This document shows positions 1-13,019 of a stretch of DNA of 64,000 bases, one piece after another. How positions within the stretch are numbered: the stretch's first letter is position 1; the number at the start of each line of letters is the position of its first letter. This DNA comes from Nelumbo lutea. Taxonomy: Eukaryota; Streptophyta; Magnoliopsida; Proteales; Nelumbonaceae. Both the position numbers and the translations under genes were made by a program. Location: assembly GCA_022828595.1 (NCBI GenBank), contig JAKGHH010000003.1, forward strand, positions 11,842,934-11,906,933, read 5' to 3'. The notes below the pieces were generated by a model, which made no database searches, was not told the origin of the DNA, and was given only the letters and a program-made list of their open reading frames with translations.

Positions 1-2972
1 GCCATTCGATATAGAAGTTGAAACCATAGTACCAATCTTTTGATCTTTCCAATGCATTGAAATTATACAAAATGTGTTTATTAGTATCAACATGCCCTCA
101 CAGTCACACAACCGAATCCATGCTTTGGAGTTTGGAACGTGTGGAATGGTCTGTGAGATATCATGGGCTTGTGTGTCCACTCAGCAGGCAAAGTCAACAT
201 CTTGACCCTGATGAACTCAGAAATTAAAATCGAGTGGGGTGTACTGGTCTTAGAGATGGATGGATCCAATGATCAATATAAAGATGCCAAATACTTTGGA
301 ACCAAATGGGGTTCCACATGTGATCAAACAGTATATGATGATCCTGAAAAGGTGTGAAGTTTATTTTAATTTTTTGGATAGAGGGAGTTGGTCAATCATT
401 CAACGATGTGGAAGTGGTCTGAGCGTTAAATTGCACCTGAATTAGAATTTAGAAGAAAGAGAGAGGGAGAGAGCAGGAGAGAAAGAGAATGAATGAAAGT
501 TTTTATTTATTTATTTATTTTTTGGGAGAATGAATGAAAGTTGAACGGACACCAAATTTCAAATACTCAAATCCCAAAATCTCCTCCCCACAATCCGTGA
601 TGAGTGATGAGATAGCTTAGGAAGGGAGGGAGGGAGTGGAGGAAGGAAGGAAGAAGCCGCACAGCCCACAGGGCTTTTATGCCTAGAGTGGGCCCTCCAC
701 GTGGGGGTGGGTGGGCATGGGGTGTGGTGTAAAGGAGTGAAAGCAACACCCACGTTACTCTTTTGTTCTTTTCTTTGGACTGGACGCTGCTCCAACCTCC
801 CCCGCTCCCCTTTATTAATAATATTAATATAAAATAAAATCCATGATTGCTCCTTATTTACCTCCAAATTTCAACTATTCCATGTTCATATATATATATA
901 TATATATGGATTATGGGATCCGTGTTAAATCTCACACGTGTAATCTTTGATAAAGAGAAAATAAAAGTTGAAGTGATGAACACTTAATTAGAGTAGAGGG
1001 TCCATGTACGTGAGAAAGAATTAAAAACTAGGTTTGATATACAAAGCCTTGGGTGAGAAATAAAGAGTGGGGACACAAAAAAAGAATGAGGAGATCAATT
1101 GTAATAGTTGTAGATGAAAAAGAGAAGGTCTCAAATTCCATAAATAGGAAGAGAAAAAAATAATAATAAACTAAACTCTGTTTCATAATACCATACATAA
1201 TGATAGTAACTGTGGATTTTATGCTTATTTGACCACCAACTTTTCTTTTCAGAATTCATCAGATGACTGTGGATCTATGTCCTTGTCAATTCTGACCTTC
1301 ACCCTTTTTATAATTCATCCAAATGCACACAGTTTTTTACATATTTATTTCCTCTAATATGTTGGCTTTAAAAATGGAACAATTAAAATTAGTTAAATAA
1401 TAATAATAAATAAATGTTAACGCTAAGGGCATATAATAAACCTTCCTGCGCGTTAATTTACTCTCCTTCCAGTGTTCAGTGGTTATTAATTATTTTTTGT
1501 TTTATCAACGTTTCAATATCCACTTGTCACTTTATCTTGACCTTTTCTGTTGATTGTAGCAACTTGTTTTGTATCGTGAGTACGTATTTTGTGAATAGTA
1601 ATTTCCTTATAAGCTGAAAAGAGAAAAAAAAAAAAAAACGAGAGGACAAATGGCACCATACATGGAATTGTGCCGACAGCTGTTAGGTAATGTGTGACAT
1701 TCAATGGCCTAACAACCAAATGCCGTGGACAAATTTGCCACCACCAGTGGATGCATTGGAGCGTTGTCAATTATCGCACCATCTCGGTATCTCAAAAAGA
1801 GTAAAACAAGGACGAACAACTTAATTAAACTTGTGTAATAAATGTAGAGAAGGAAAGGAAAGGGAAATTGCATACGGTTTCAAATGGAGTGGACGCTTTG
1901 TTTTTAATTTGACTTAGAGGCACTCTAGCTATAACCCTTGTATGGCAATCCTTATCATCAGAACTATTGTTATAATCTGACCAAAAAATCAAAAGGCTAT
2001 AATCTCTTGAAATGTTTGCATTCAGTGGTGGTGATAAATCACTAGCTAGTTGGTTGGTTGGTTAGTGATCTTTATCGAATTTACATCGATCCCTTTATCA
2101 CTGATTGATTGTTTGTGTTCAAAAATATTTTTTAGTATATAATTAACTTGTCCTAATTAAATATCACAATTATAAAAGAACTTTATTCTAGCTAAGATAA
2201 GCATAACATTAAACCAGATTATTGTCGATTCTAATAACATAGATTAATCACCCATATGCAATGTTAGTGCGGACCGTGGTCTAGCGTCACCGAAGGTGTT
2301 AAATTTTAATTCATAGTAAAAATCTATATAGAAAGAAATGGGCCCAGCCTAGCTAGTACTAAATTCATGTTGTTTCTTAATTCAAATTAGATAGTTGGTT
2401 GATATCCTTTAGCTACTAGTTAAATCTAATTCTGTTTTATAACATAAATTAATAAAAAAAAAATTGAAAAGGTCTTCAAAAGGTTATATTGATGTATGTC
2501 CCAGTGACATTAATCTTTCTCTTCTACATAAATAAATGGAAATTAATTATGTTTAAGTCTAATTTGATCTCCTGAATCGAACTCCACACGCATGATATGA
2601 TATGTTTCGTATCGGATATATCTTATCATATTTTTTACAAATGATATCGTCCAAAACGCCTGTTTCCAGGGGTTTTGGGCCCCCATTTTTGTAATAATAA
2701 AAAACAGTTTATAATCTTTCCAAAAAACCAAAGTTTAAAAAAAAAAACAAGTGTTTTGACCATTTCTAAGTACCCATACGACATGATCAAACTCATATCG
2801 TATAAATACTTTGAACATTGCCCACAGGTACAAATGCTACAAGTCTTCCACTACCAAGGTGGGACTGTGGGTATGTTTCGTTACTTTAATTTGTTATAAC
2901 GTTGTAACCAATCCTAGTTTGGCTTTGGCACCTTAATTTCAGGTAGGTGTAGGTCCCATCCCATACACTCAT
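1..2972. other. Gene-free intergenic DNA
   Basis: No ORF here resembles a known protein and none shows exon-like conservation. What can be seen is low-complexity sequence: an ATTT-rich run near 500-520, a purine-rich GGGA/GGAA stretch at about 619-655, an AT dinucleotide run near 887-907 and a 14-base A run near 1625. The short ORFs on both strands are composition artefacts. Confidence 0.6.
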
Positions 2973-3074
2973 GAATTGGGATTTGTTCCTCGCGGAGCAC
3001 TTCTCACAATGACCTCATAGGCTCATCTCCCCTATATGGTGGGATGCACCTGTGAGATCGGTGTGAGGCGCCAT
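2973..3074. mobile_element. MITE copy A (partial), family shared with 3100-3258 and 62553-62736
   Basis: The left end shares its terminal sequence (ATTGGGAT-TGTTCCTC followed by a CTCACA-ATGACCTCA block) with the element at 62553. The right end carries the inverted counterpart (TGTGAGATCGGTGTGAGGCG). The interior is shorter than in the copy at 62.5 kb. An AT dinucleotide run follows at once and separates it from copy B. No coding capacity. The superfamily is not clear because I could not fix the target site duplication. Confidence 0.6.
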
Positions 3075-3095
3075 ATATATATATATATATATATT
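3073..3095. repeat. AT microsatellite
   Basis: A pure TA/AT dinucleotide run between two related MITE copies. Confidence 0.9.
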
Positions 3096-3099
3096 AATA

Positions 3100-3258
3100 T
3101 GGAATAGGATCTATTCCTCACATATGGACACCTCACAGATACATCATAGGAACATCTCTTATAAATAATAATTTATTAGTAGGGGAGATATTCCATTGAT
3201 AAGAGGTATGATATGCGTGTGAAGAGACATGTGTGAATAACAGATCCAATCTCTATTA
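3100..3258. mobile_element. MITE copy B
   Basis: It starts with GGATCTATTCCTCACA and ends with the inverted form TGTGTGAATAACAGATCC. The interior motif GGAACATCTC ... GGGGAGATATTCC matches the middle of the copy at 62.6 kb (GGAACATCTCCCC ... CGGGAGATATTCCC). It sits about 25 bp from copy A, so the two probably arose by nested or adjacent insertion. Non-coding. Confidence 0.65.
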
Positions 3259-5300
3259 ATATTAGGGGCTAGACTCTAGGCTTTTGCGTGCAAAAATAAG
3301 TGGCTAGTTTTGGTCCTGATCGGTATTCATGCTAATGGTACTGAGCATAGGGTACCCTTATATATGCGCGAGACTTAAGACTAATCTAGTTGGACAAGTG
3401 GTTTTCATTTGCCACGTAAGCAATCCATCTGATCTGATACACCATAATATTCTCAGCTTTTGCACATGCAATCATACTCAGTACACGATATAATAGATGT
3501 GTATATACTGATTGCATTGCATCATCATGTACAGCGGGTTTGTACATAGCAACAGGAGCCATGTATAGCAAGCAGATCCCCAACAGGGACTAGTAGTATG
3601 ACCACATATTCAATCCCACAATCAATGTCACCCCTATCATATGTCCCACCACCAATTGCTTTGCTGGTTTCCACAATTAACATAATATTAATAATTCAAT
3701 GTTTTCATTTTTCTCATATAAGTGTTTTTTGTTTTGTATTGAGGCAATTTTTTAAAGCCTGATAGGACTTTCGTACAAATAAAATGTAGGTAGAGAACTG
3801 AAAGATATTCTTTTTGAGCTTAAAAGTAATCTATTTAGGGTCATCTCACTATATACTGGTCTCAAGTTTGGCTTAAAACTCATTTTAGACTGAGACAAAT
3901 CAAGTTTTCATGACTCAAGCTCAAACAACTCCTGAAAAGCTTGATACGTGTCCACCCCTAACTTTGACATAACCAGATGAAGTGCATTTTAATTTGGTAA
4001 ACACTTTTCAGACATCTAAGATCTATAATCTTTGTTTTTCAAATGCCACAAATTCATATTTGAATTTGGTAAGACCTAGTTTTATGTCTATCAGAATCAA
4101 ACTCATTTTAGACATGTTAAAATGACATTAGTGCCCTTATCATTGTCATCTATTTAACAATGATAATAATAATTTATTTAATATTAATAAAATACTATTT
4201 TTATTTAATAGTCCTTTTATTGTTTATAATATTATCAAATAGTCTATTTCTAAAGGTAAAATAGTAAACTTCACAATTTCAGATGTTGGAGAATTGTTCA
4301 AACTCAAATGATCTTATCTTTTTCATAACCTCCATAAAGCATAGAACCATTTCTACTTCTTTTCAGATTTCTAAACCTAAATAATAACTTTTTAACTATT
4401 CAAACATCAGACTTCAAATTTATGAAACGCCACCTTTAGTCTTCATTAACTTCTTTTTATACATGTTGGGGTTCAACTATAGTTACCAATAATACATAGA
4501 GTTCACTTAGCGTGCCCCTAAAACATCTTACAACACATCTCAATGTGCATTGGAAACATCTTCTAAATTTGTCATTAGGAGATATTCTCAATACACAGCC
4601 GGGATTGGTTGCGAGGCGTGGGGTGCAGATGTAAACACATGATACCGAAAAAAATTATAATCAATGGAAAGATGTCATAAAAGTGGTAACCAATTAGACG
4701 ATATATATTGGTGTTTTAAAAATTAAAAATTGAACCAAACACGGTGCCTCCAACTCTTTGAAAGAAGTAGATTTTAAGAAGTTAGCAAGACCATCTCAAT
4801 ATGACAACTGAGCACACACTTGTGTCCTCTAAAAACTTTGCTACACATGCAGTGTGTAAACCATGACCCAATTAGGAGGTTGAACAGATCAACGGTTTAA
4901 TCGCTTGGGGCAAATGGATTTTCACCAAATGATTTTTTTTTTCTGTCAATTTGTAGAGTTTAGAAAAGCTGAACCCATAAAAAGAGATTAGGAGACGGTT
5001 CAATCGGTTCGATCATGGGAGTCTAAGTCTAACAATGGGATGAAAACATTGATATTTTATTTCGAACCGTTGATCAAAGCCCTTAGGGTATAATTTCGGA
5101 TTAAATAACCGGGGCCCATGTATTTATCAATGACGTGGGGCATTGTCATTGGTTCCACAGAATGCTAAACAGCTCGTACGTTCAGTTAATCTCATCTCGC
5201 ATACCCCCTAAAATGTTCTACCAAGCAGGTTTCTGTTTGTCTCGTTCTGCTTTGTTGTTGTTGGGCTCTCTCCTGTAAATTTGTAATATAAAGATTTTAA
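3259..5300. other. Gene-free intergenic DNA
   Basis: AT-rich sequence without a supported gene. The ORF at 3386-3583 (-) has no recognisable family signature. No clear inverted-repeat element could be delimited. Confidence 0.55.
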
Positions 5301-6367
5301 TTCTATACGAAAAAAAAGCTTTTTTTTTTTTACCATTTTTGAAACATTACTCGTTATTTAATGACTATTTTATTATTAGTAGTATTATTGACAAACGGGA
5401 TTTCCTACTCAGAGGCTCAGAGCTCAGCTGCTCTTTATTTGTTACTTACAACCAACTCTGCAACAGTAAATTGAGTCTAACAGAATAGTTAGGAGACAGC
5501 GAGGAGGGAGGGAAGAAAAAAGTGTGTCGGTTGGGTTGTCGTTTTTTTTTTTTATATATTTTTCTTCAAAAATCAAAATCTTGATTGCACTTGAAAGGAG
5601 TGTGAAAACTACCCTTTATCCTCTCTGTCTCGGTGTGAAACAGAACAGAGCTCTTACATCTTTTCTTTTTTCATTTGTTTTATTTTAATGTATCAGTTCC
5701 GAGTATTTATTTTTGAGAAAATAAAAAATTCGAGCTTATGAATTGTAAGATTGCTGAAGGCGACGGTTTTGATGCTTATATCTTTTATCTTTATGCACAG
5801 TGAAAGCAAAGGAAATTAAAACTTAATTATTAATTCATTTTTTAATGATTATAATTAGAAATTCCTTAGGTTGAAGGGAGGTAATTTTGGTTTCTTTCTC
5901 GCTTTTGGTCATTTCTCTCGCCTTTTCTCACTCTATTCTCTCGGTTTCTGGAGTAAGTTTTAGGCTGTAAAACCTTTTTTGCATCTTTTCCTCTCTTCTT
6001 TTTTCGGTGAACTTCAAGACGGTGTTGTTGCAGGGGTTTTTAACTCCAATGCCTGCCATTTGATATTTTTCCTCTTGATTGTTCTCCGGTTCCTTTGTTT
6101 TCTTCTTTAGGTGTCTGAGTTTCCGTTTGCATTTCAGTCTTTCCTTCTCTCTACTCTGGTAAACTTTTAGCTTTAAGTTGGTTTATGTAGGAGTGGTAAC
6201 TAAGAAGAGAATGAGATTTATGGGTGCTATCTATTTGCCTTTCTTTGTCGGCCTCTGAGAGATTTGGGCTTTGGGTTGTCTTGATATTTAGCTTTTGTAG
6301 TGTGTGGAGGTTGATTGCTCGTTATTTATAGAGGAAGAGAAGAAGAAGAAGGGGAGGAGGATAAATC
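5301..6367 (+). promoter_or_regulatory. Probable promoter and 5' leader of the NAT6-like gene
   Basis: The kilobase upstream of the transporter start codon is rich in pyrimidine tracts (repeated TTCTCTC and TTTCTTTT runs), as is common in plant leaders. Possible leader-intron signals exist (a GTAAGT at about 5953, and TTCTTTAG before GTGTC near 6110), but I cannot prove them from sequence. No convincing single TATA box could be chosen. The call rests on position. Confidence 0.4.
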
Positions 6368-9300
6368 ATGGCTGGAGGTGGTGGTGGAGGAGCGGCGCCG
6401 CCGCCGAAACAGGACGAGTTGCATCCACATCCGGTGAAGGATCAGCTGCCGAATATTTCTTACTGTATCACAAGTCCGCCTCCGTGGCGTGAGTCTCTCC
6501 CCCCTTGTGTAGTTATGTTGTTATTTTCTTCTTTTTTGATAAAACTTCTACTAATCTTGTACTTTCCGCACTGTATGATACTGGTATCTTTTTCATTTTT
6601 GTTTTCTTTGGTAATGTATATCGTTGCTGCTAGCCTGAGACTCATATCTGCTTTTCTTTTGTCATGTTTTGTAACTTTTGTTTATAGTTGGATTGGTACC
6701 TGATGTATTTTCCATTTATGGTTGATTATTTTGGTCTCTTTACTTACTATTGTTGGCTATCTGTAAAGTTTAGTGGCTCCTTTGCCTTTTCCTGGTTTAC
6801 TTCTTCTTGTTCTGTGTTGGAATCACATATTGTATTTGTTTCATCTCGATGAATTTTCTTATGTTTATAGGATTTACATTGATTCGGATATTTTTTTTTT
6901 TTTTGGGGGGGGGGGGGAGTTGAATTCTGCTACTCTTGTGTTAGTTTTAGTTCTGGAGAACCTTTTTTTCTATTATTTACATTCTTTAGTATTCTAATAC
7001 AGCCGAAGCCATCCTCCTTGGTTTCCAACATTACCTTGTTATGCTGGGCACAACAGTTATCATTCCCACTGCTCTTGTTCCGCAGATGGGTGGAGGAAAT
7101 GTAAGCTCACGCATACATATCTACAAAATAATTTTCTTGGTGTTTTCTACAGGTTTTTCTAATCTTTGCTATCTGCACTATTGTTGTTCTTAGGAGGAGA
7201 AAGCAAAGGTGATTCAGACACTGCTTTTTGTTGCTGGTTTGAACACACTTGCCCAAACATTGTTTGGGACCCGATTACCTGCTGTCATTGGGGGATCTTA
7301 TACCTTTGTGGTACCGACCATTTCAATAATTTTGGCAGGTCGATATAGTGGTATTGTGGATCCCCATGAGGTATTATGATTCCACTACCACTTTAGTATG
7401 TCAAACTGTCAACATTTATGTATATTTTGTTCTAACCATGGGATCTGTCTTCCAATGCTGCTGCAGAAATTTGAGCGGATCATGAGGGGAATCCAAGGGG
7501 CCCTTATTGTTGCATCAACACTTCAGATTGTTATTGGTTTCAGTGGTCTTTGGCGTAATATCACAAGGTTACTCTAGGGTATTAGAATTTAGAAGATATA
7601 AATGTTGTTTTAATGCTGACCATATGACTTAATTGGGCCTTTTATGTGTTAATGGTGCAATGCACTGAACTTGAAGGTGTATGTTTATCATTCAAACCAC
7701 AATTCCTTTTGGTTTAGTGGTGCATTGCACTGAAGAAGTTGCTCCAAGTCAGCATGGGTCCCATGGCTTTTCATGACAATTTTTGCACCGACTCATCCAA
7801 TATCTTCTGTAGTCAACTAAATTTTGTCTCCAAAAGATAGGCATAAAACAACTGAATTTCAAATACTTGCTTGTCACTGCAAAATTCCATTAGAGCTTCT
7901 GAAATTTATGTTTGTTAATCTCATAATTGTCTTATTTTGTTTGCCCAGGTTCATAAGTCCACTTTCAGCTGTACCTTTGGTAGCTTTAGCTGGATTTGGT
8001 CTCTACGAGCTTGGTTTTCCTGGGGTAAGCATTTTGGAAGAACTTTAGAACTGGAATAAAGGAGAGTTAAAAATGATTCCTTTCATGCCAATGTTCATAC
8101 CATGTCTTGTATTTTCACTCTTTCCAGAAAAATGATGTTTCACCTTAGCTTATGATGTTTCTAAATTACTATTTTTAAGCTCACCTTCATCGGTACGAAA
8201 TGGCCTTTAATGATCATTATTTCCTTGATCTTTAGGTTGCTAAATGCGTGGAGATTGGTCTGCCACAACTCATCCTGCTAGTAGTATTCTCACAGGTATT
8301 ATCCTTGGATTTTCCTTATTAGAAACTTGTAGCAATTGTAGTCGTATCATGTAGCAACTTGCCAGTTTTACTTATTTGGTGCAAAGTTCAAACTGATTAC
8401 TAATGCTTCATTTTCTCCCTGGAGGATTCTTTTACATAAATAGCATTAATGTTCAATGCTTATTTGCAGTATATACCCCATGTGATTCGCACGAGGCATG
8501 TTTTCGATCGCTTTGCTGTTATTTTCTCAGTTATAATTGTGTGGGTGTACGCTCACCTCCTCACTGTAGGTGGGGCCTATAAGAATGCACCACCAAAGAC
8601 TCAATCTAGTTGTCGCACTGATCGTTCAGGGCTTGTGGAATCTGCTCCATGGTAAGACTTTCAGTAATATCACCATTTTGTAGTCATTATATTTAGTTTT
8701 CCTGTATAGTGTTTGCATGCCATGAAAACTGGATGCTACTTCTCTGGGTTTGGATTAAGATAACTGGTTAGCTTTGTTTGTAATTCCTTGTCATCAACCA
8801 GTGGTATACTTGAAACTGTATGCACCATAGCATATGTTAGTAAATAATGTAACAACTATTGATTAATCAAAACAGGATGGGAGCGTTATTTTGGATTGCT
8901 ACTTGGTTTATTTATGCAGTTTGCATATCGAAACCACATGGTATGATTCTTTGAAAAAGTGGTTATGTATTGTATCAATGAGAAAAACTCTGCTTCTATT
9001 TCACAATAATTGCCTAAGTGATTCTCAGAATCAGCTTCTTCAATGTTATTAAGGTAGATGTGTTCCACGTATGTATGTCTATCTACACCATGGTTTTCAA
9101 AACCGGACCGGACTGGATGATCGGACCGTAAAAAGTGGGAACTGGTCTGTTTCCCCCCCAAAACCGTTGATTTTGGTCAGTGAACCGCTGAACCGGGCAG
9201 TTAACCGTTCAAATGGTTTTGACTGTTTTTTATTTTTTTGAACTTTTTTATTTTTTGTCAGAACGGGCCAAGTGTTCGGTTCGAAACGGTCGGACCGTTC

Positions 9301-12139
9301 AACCCAGTAACCGGACCCCTGACCGGTTCGGTTTTAAAAACCATGATCTACATGGACATTTCTCTTGACATTACTAGTGTTTCATGTATTCTTGGCAAGC
9401 TTTTGGTTCTCTTTAGTCCTTGTCCATTTTAGTTGTTGCTTTATCATGGAAAATTGCGTGCACATTTTATTGCTAGATCTATAAAAGTTAAAAAGAAATG
9501 CTTTGTTTATCCAATGCTTAGGCAGTATAAATTATTGATGTTTTAGTTTACACAATAATCATGTGGTGGCAGCTATAGCAATAAATTCATATAAATGTGT
9601 ACAAATTGTTGTTTGGATGTGATTTATGTGGTTTACAAATGCAGGATAAGAGTTCCATACCCATTCCAGTGGGGAGCACCTACATTTGATGCAGGAGAAG
9701 CATTTGCCATGATGATGGCTTCATTTGTGGCCCTTGTCGAGGTCTACTTTTCTCAACAATGATTATAATCATGTGGTGTCTTGAGAATTTTAATTTATCT
9801 CCTGCTTTTTATTTTGGTTGGAACTCTTCTACCTCCCTATCATTTTTAAGTTCATTTTGCATTCATTTTAGAAAGGAGAAAATGTTCTTTTCAACAATAA
9901 ATAACAAAGCCACATGGACAATATCATGAAAAGTTTAAGATTCTCTCAAACATTGGCAATGTGGCTCTTTCATCAAGTGTAAAGTGAGCATTCCCTTCTT
10001 TCTAGACGGAGCAGAATTTCTTTTTAATTATTTTCCTGGTTCCCTTGCCTATGTTACATCATTAAGTTGATAAAAAGGAAACAATTGTTCTACATGACAT
10101 TCACCCTCACCCTTTAGATTTCCCACATTTTCAACAGAAAAATACACATTAGGTTTCCTCTGGCTTGCAAGTAACTACAGCTTGTTGGGCTAGCTGGGAC
10201 ATGCTCCAATGTGGGTATTGTAATATGTGCTGCAAATGCACAATAAGTTGTTATCTAATAGTTTGTCAGATATAATAAATTATTATTTAATCTTTACTGA
10301 TTAAAAAAATATTATTTGGTCTTTTCAGCGTTTGTTAGTTGCTTACAAATAATTTGTTATCGATGCAGTCAACTGGTACTTTCATTGCAGTGTCAAGGTA
10401 TGCAAGTGCAACTCCTTTACCACCTTCTATTCTCAGCCGTGGAGTTGGTTGGCAGGTAATAATGGTTAAAAGTGTACATCTTGCCCTAAAAAATGCTTAT
10501 AGGTGTCATGTCCATCTATTTCTTTATAGTACATATAAACTCAGCAGGATTTGAGACACAGTATTTTTCCCTGCTTTGCAAGAACAGGATGGTGGGTTTT
10601 AATCCAGGCATTACATCCCTCATCCCTGTACCCCTGCCCCCAACTTCAGAGAGGGAGAGAAGAAATACACAAATAAACAAGTTAATAAAAGCTGGGATGT
10701 GAAGTATTGATAAAAAAAGCAGGATGTAAAGAACATGAAGCATCTAGTAGAACAGATCCAGTGAAACTTTTTCCCTATACCTTTCATATGAGCAGTTCAT
10801 TCATTAATCTTGTCAGTTGCCATTCCCAAATAATCATACTAGTAAATCCTTCATCAAACTGGAACAATCTGTATATAATATCCAGATGGCAAGTAAATCT
10901 TTTCATTGATATTAGGAGATTTCATGCATTGTCTGTAACAATAAAATAGGCTATAATCAATCAAAGAGGTTTTCACTGATTGTGCTGCTTGTGGTGATGT
11001 GTACAATATCAGAAGGCAACATGAACTTCCATGGTGCATGGTGCAGCCAATCGTTCATGATTTAACTATAGTTGGATATTGTACTTGTTGGCTGAGTTGG
11101 TTTCTTTCTGATTCAGGGCGTAGGAATTCTCTTCTCTGGCATATTTGGAACTGTAAATGGATCTTCTGTGTCTCCGTAAGATTTGAGGAAAACTTTTGTG
11201 CTTTATGAGCGTTGTACTTTTTATATAAAGTTTTCTGACAGACATGAGGAATCCACCGTCTTCTGCAGTGAGAATGCTGGTTTGTTAGCTTTGACACGTG
11301 TTGGTAGCAGAAGGGTGATCCAAATATCGGCTGGATTTATGCTATTCTTTTCAGTGCTTGGTGAGTTAGAGTTGGCCTTGCACTCGCAAATAATCATCAT
11401 TTTCTGCAATTTTATAAGTGTTTGAGTTCTGACAGCAGGTTCTATGTAGGAAAATTTGGAGCAGTGTTTGCTTCAATTCCTGCACCAATCATTGCAGCCT
11501 TCTATTGTGTGTTCTTTGCTTATGTGGGTACGTTGTGTTGAGAAAACTTGGCACCCTTTGTTCTCATGGGATAAATTTGTTTAGACGAGATTAACTAATG
11601 TCATGGTTATATTTTGTCATGAGCAGGTTCAGTAGGTTTAAGCTTCCTACAGTTCTGCAATCTCAACAGCTTTAGAACGAAGTTCATATTAGGTTTTTCT
11701 GTTTTCTTGGGTTTGTCGGTGCCTCAATACTTCAACGAGTACACGGCAGTAAATGGTTATGGCCCAGTTCACACAGGAGCTAGATGGGTATGACAGAACA
11801 TAGAAACACCTCAACTTATGTCTCTTAATCTGAAATCAGTTAATTGATTCACATGCCGGCTTGGGACTTGGTACTTGGTAGTTGGTAGTGGATCCACTTA
11901 ACAAAATGTGCCTCATTTTGCAGTTCAACGACATGATTAATGTGCCCTTCTCATCGGAAGCATTTGTAGCGGGGTTGTTGGCATTGTTCTTGGACATCAC
12001 AATGCACAAAGACAGTTCAACCAGGAAGGACAGGGGGCTGCATTGGTGGGACAAATTCCGGTCCTTCAAGACGGATACAAGAAGTGAGGAATTCTATTCC
12101 CTGCCCTTTAACCTCAACAAGTTCTTCCCTTCGGTGTGA
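6368..12139 (+). CDS. Nucleobase-ascorbate transporter, NAT6-like (14 exons, 534 aa)
   Basis: A multipass plasma-membrane carrier of the nucleobase-ascorbate transporter (NAT/NCS2) family, which moves purines, pyrimidines or related compounds by cation symport. Exons joined by eye at GT-AG sites: 6368-6488, 7003-7100, 7194-7370, 7467-7567, 7949-8024, 8236-8295, 8470-8651, 9645-9741, 10369-10455, 11117-11175, 11269-11360, 11450-11527, 11627-11787, 11924-12139. They total 1605 nt in one unbroken frame, close to the roughly 530 residues usual for plant NAT6. A Gly-rich N-terminus is followed by the family phrase DQLPNISYCITSPPPWPEAI. The QH motif is at residues 49-50. The signature (Q/E/P)NxGxxxxT(R/K/G) reads ENAGLLALTR at about 354-363. 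The C-terminus ends FYSLPFNLNKFFPSV. Residue 353, just before the signature, is Pro where I expect Val. The start is the ATG opening MAGGG. The substrate is inferred from the family only. Confidence 0.95.
9081..9353. mobile_element. hAT-type MITE in intron 7 of the NAT6-like gene
   Basis: The element at 9089-9345 has inverted ends: CATGGTTTTCAAAACCGG on the left, and the complement of CATGGTTTTTAAAACCGAAC on the right. It is flanked by 8-bp direct repeats, ATCTACAC (9081-9088) and ATCTACAT (9346-9353), one mismatch apart; that length is typical of hAT elements. The interior holds several CGGACCG/CGGTTCGG palindromic motifs and no ORF. It lies wholly within the intron at 8652-9644 and leaves the splice sites intact. 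Confidence 0.85.
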
Positions 12140-13019
12140 TCTCTGGGACTGGTGAATGGGTGATTGGTCCTATTTATCTCTTCTTCTGCCCAATATCTAT
12201 TGGGGGAGAGACCGAGAGAGGGTGGAGGCTGGGGGATTGGTGGACTATTTATCTCTTCTTCTACCTTCCATTTTTCCTTTTCTTTATATTGGTCAAGTGG
12301 TAAGCGGAAATGGTGTAAGTGTAACGATCCGGCCATTTTAGTATTACAGCATGCATCAGAATAAATTTGTTAATCTTATTATTTCTAATTCCCTGTAAAT
12401 CCAAATGGGTGAAATGAACTTTGTTAAGTTTGAACTCTGGAGTAGGGAAACAAGTTTAGCTCTACCTACCACTCTCGGTTTTGTATTTTGTTCTGTATGG
12501 GGCATGTTATTGTCAATTTGCCATGCGCCCATGGCTACTGCCACTCTTTTGATACTTGATCCACATCCACATGCGATTTTTTTTTTTTTTTTTAAATTAA
12601 CATGGGAAGTCCGTAACGAGTCTTGTTTGGTCATGCGAAAATGTATATAAAGTAGGATCTCTTGAAGGTTTAACTGGGAGGTATCATTGTCAGAGAGAAA
12701 GAGAGAGAGAGAGAGAGCGCATATATTCTTACCCTGGACGCGCATTAATTGAGCCTTATCTGTCGAGTGTCGACGGTAGGCTGGTCTGGAGTGGATCTGA
12801 TCTCTGAGTTCTGAACTTTGAAGTAATAAAATAAAATACTACTGAATTACTGGTACATGTGTTTGATGTATCTACCCTCGACTTTACCTAACAACTTATA
12901 CCCTCTTTGACTGCCAACCATTACTGGTAAAGTTATAGTTTTATTTTTCTGTTTGGTAATAATTTATACAAGCACACTTATTTATGAACGTATGTGTGGT
13001 GAAAATAATCGTTCCTGCC
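12140..13019 (+). other. 3' UTR and downstream flank of the NAT6-like gene
   Basis: The stop codon is at 12137-12139. A possible polyadenylation signal AATAAA lies at 12360-12365. Farther on are a 17-base T run near 12579 and a GA microsatellite at about 12695-12717. There is an ATAAAATAAAAT stretch near 12825. No gene is seen. Confidence 0.5.

Noticed and set aside
559..867. 102-codon minus-strand ORF near the window start
   Set aside because: Built on a purine/pyrimidine-rich low-complexity tract; no homology or splice context.
12356..12745. 129-codon minus-strand ORF
   Set aside because: Antisense to the 3' flank of the transporter; it includes translated poly-A and GA microsatellite; no homology recognised.
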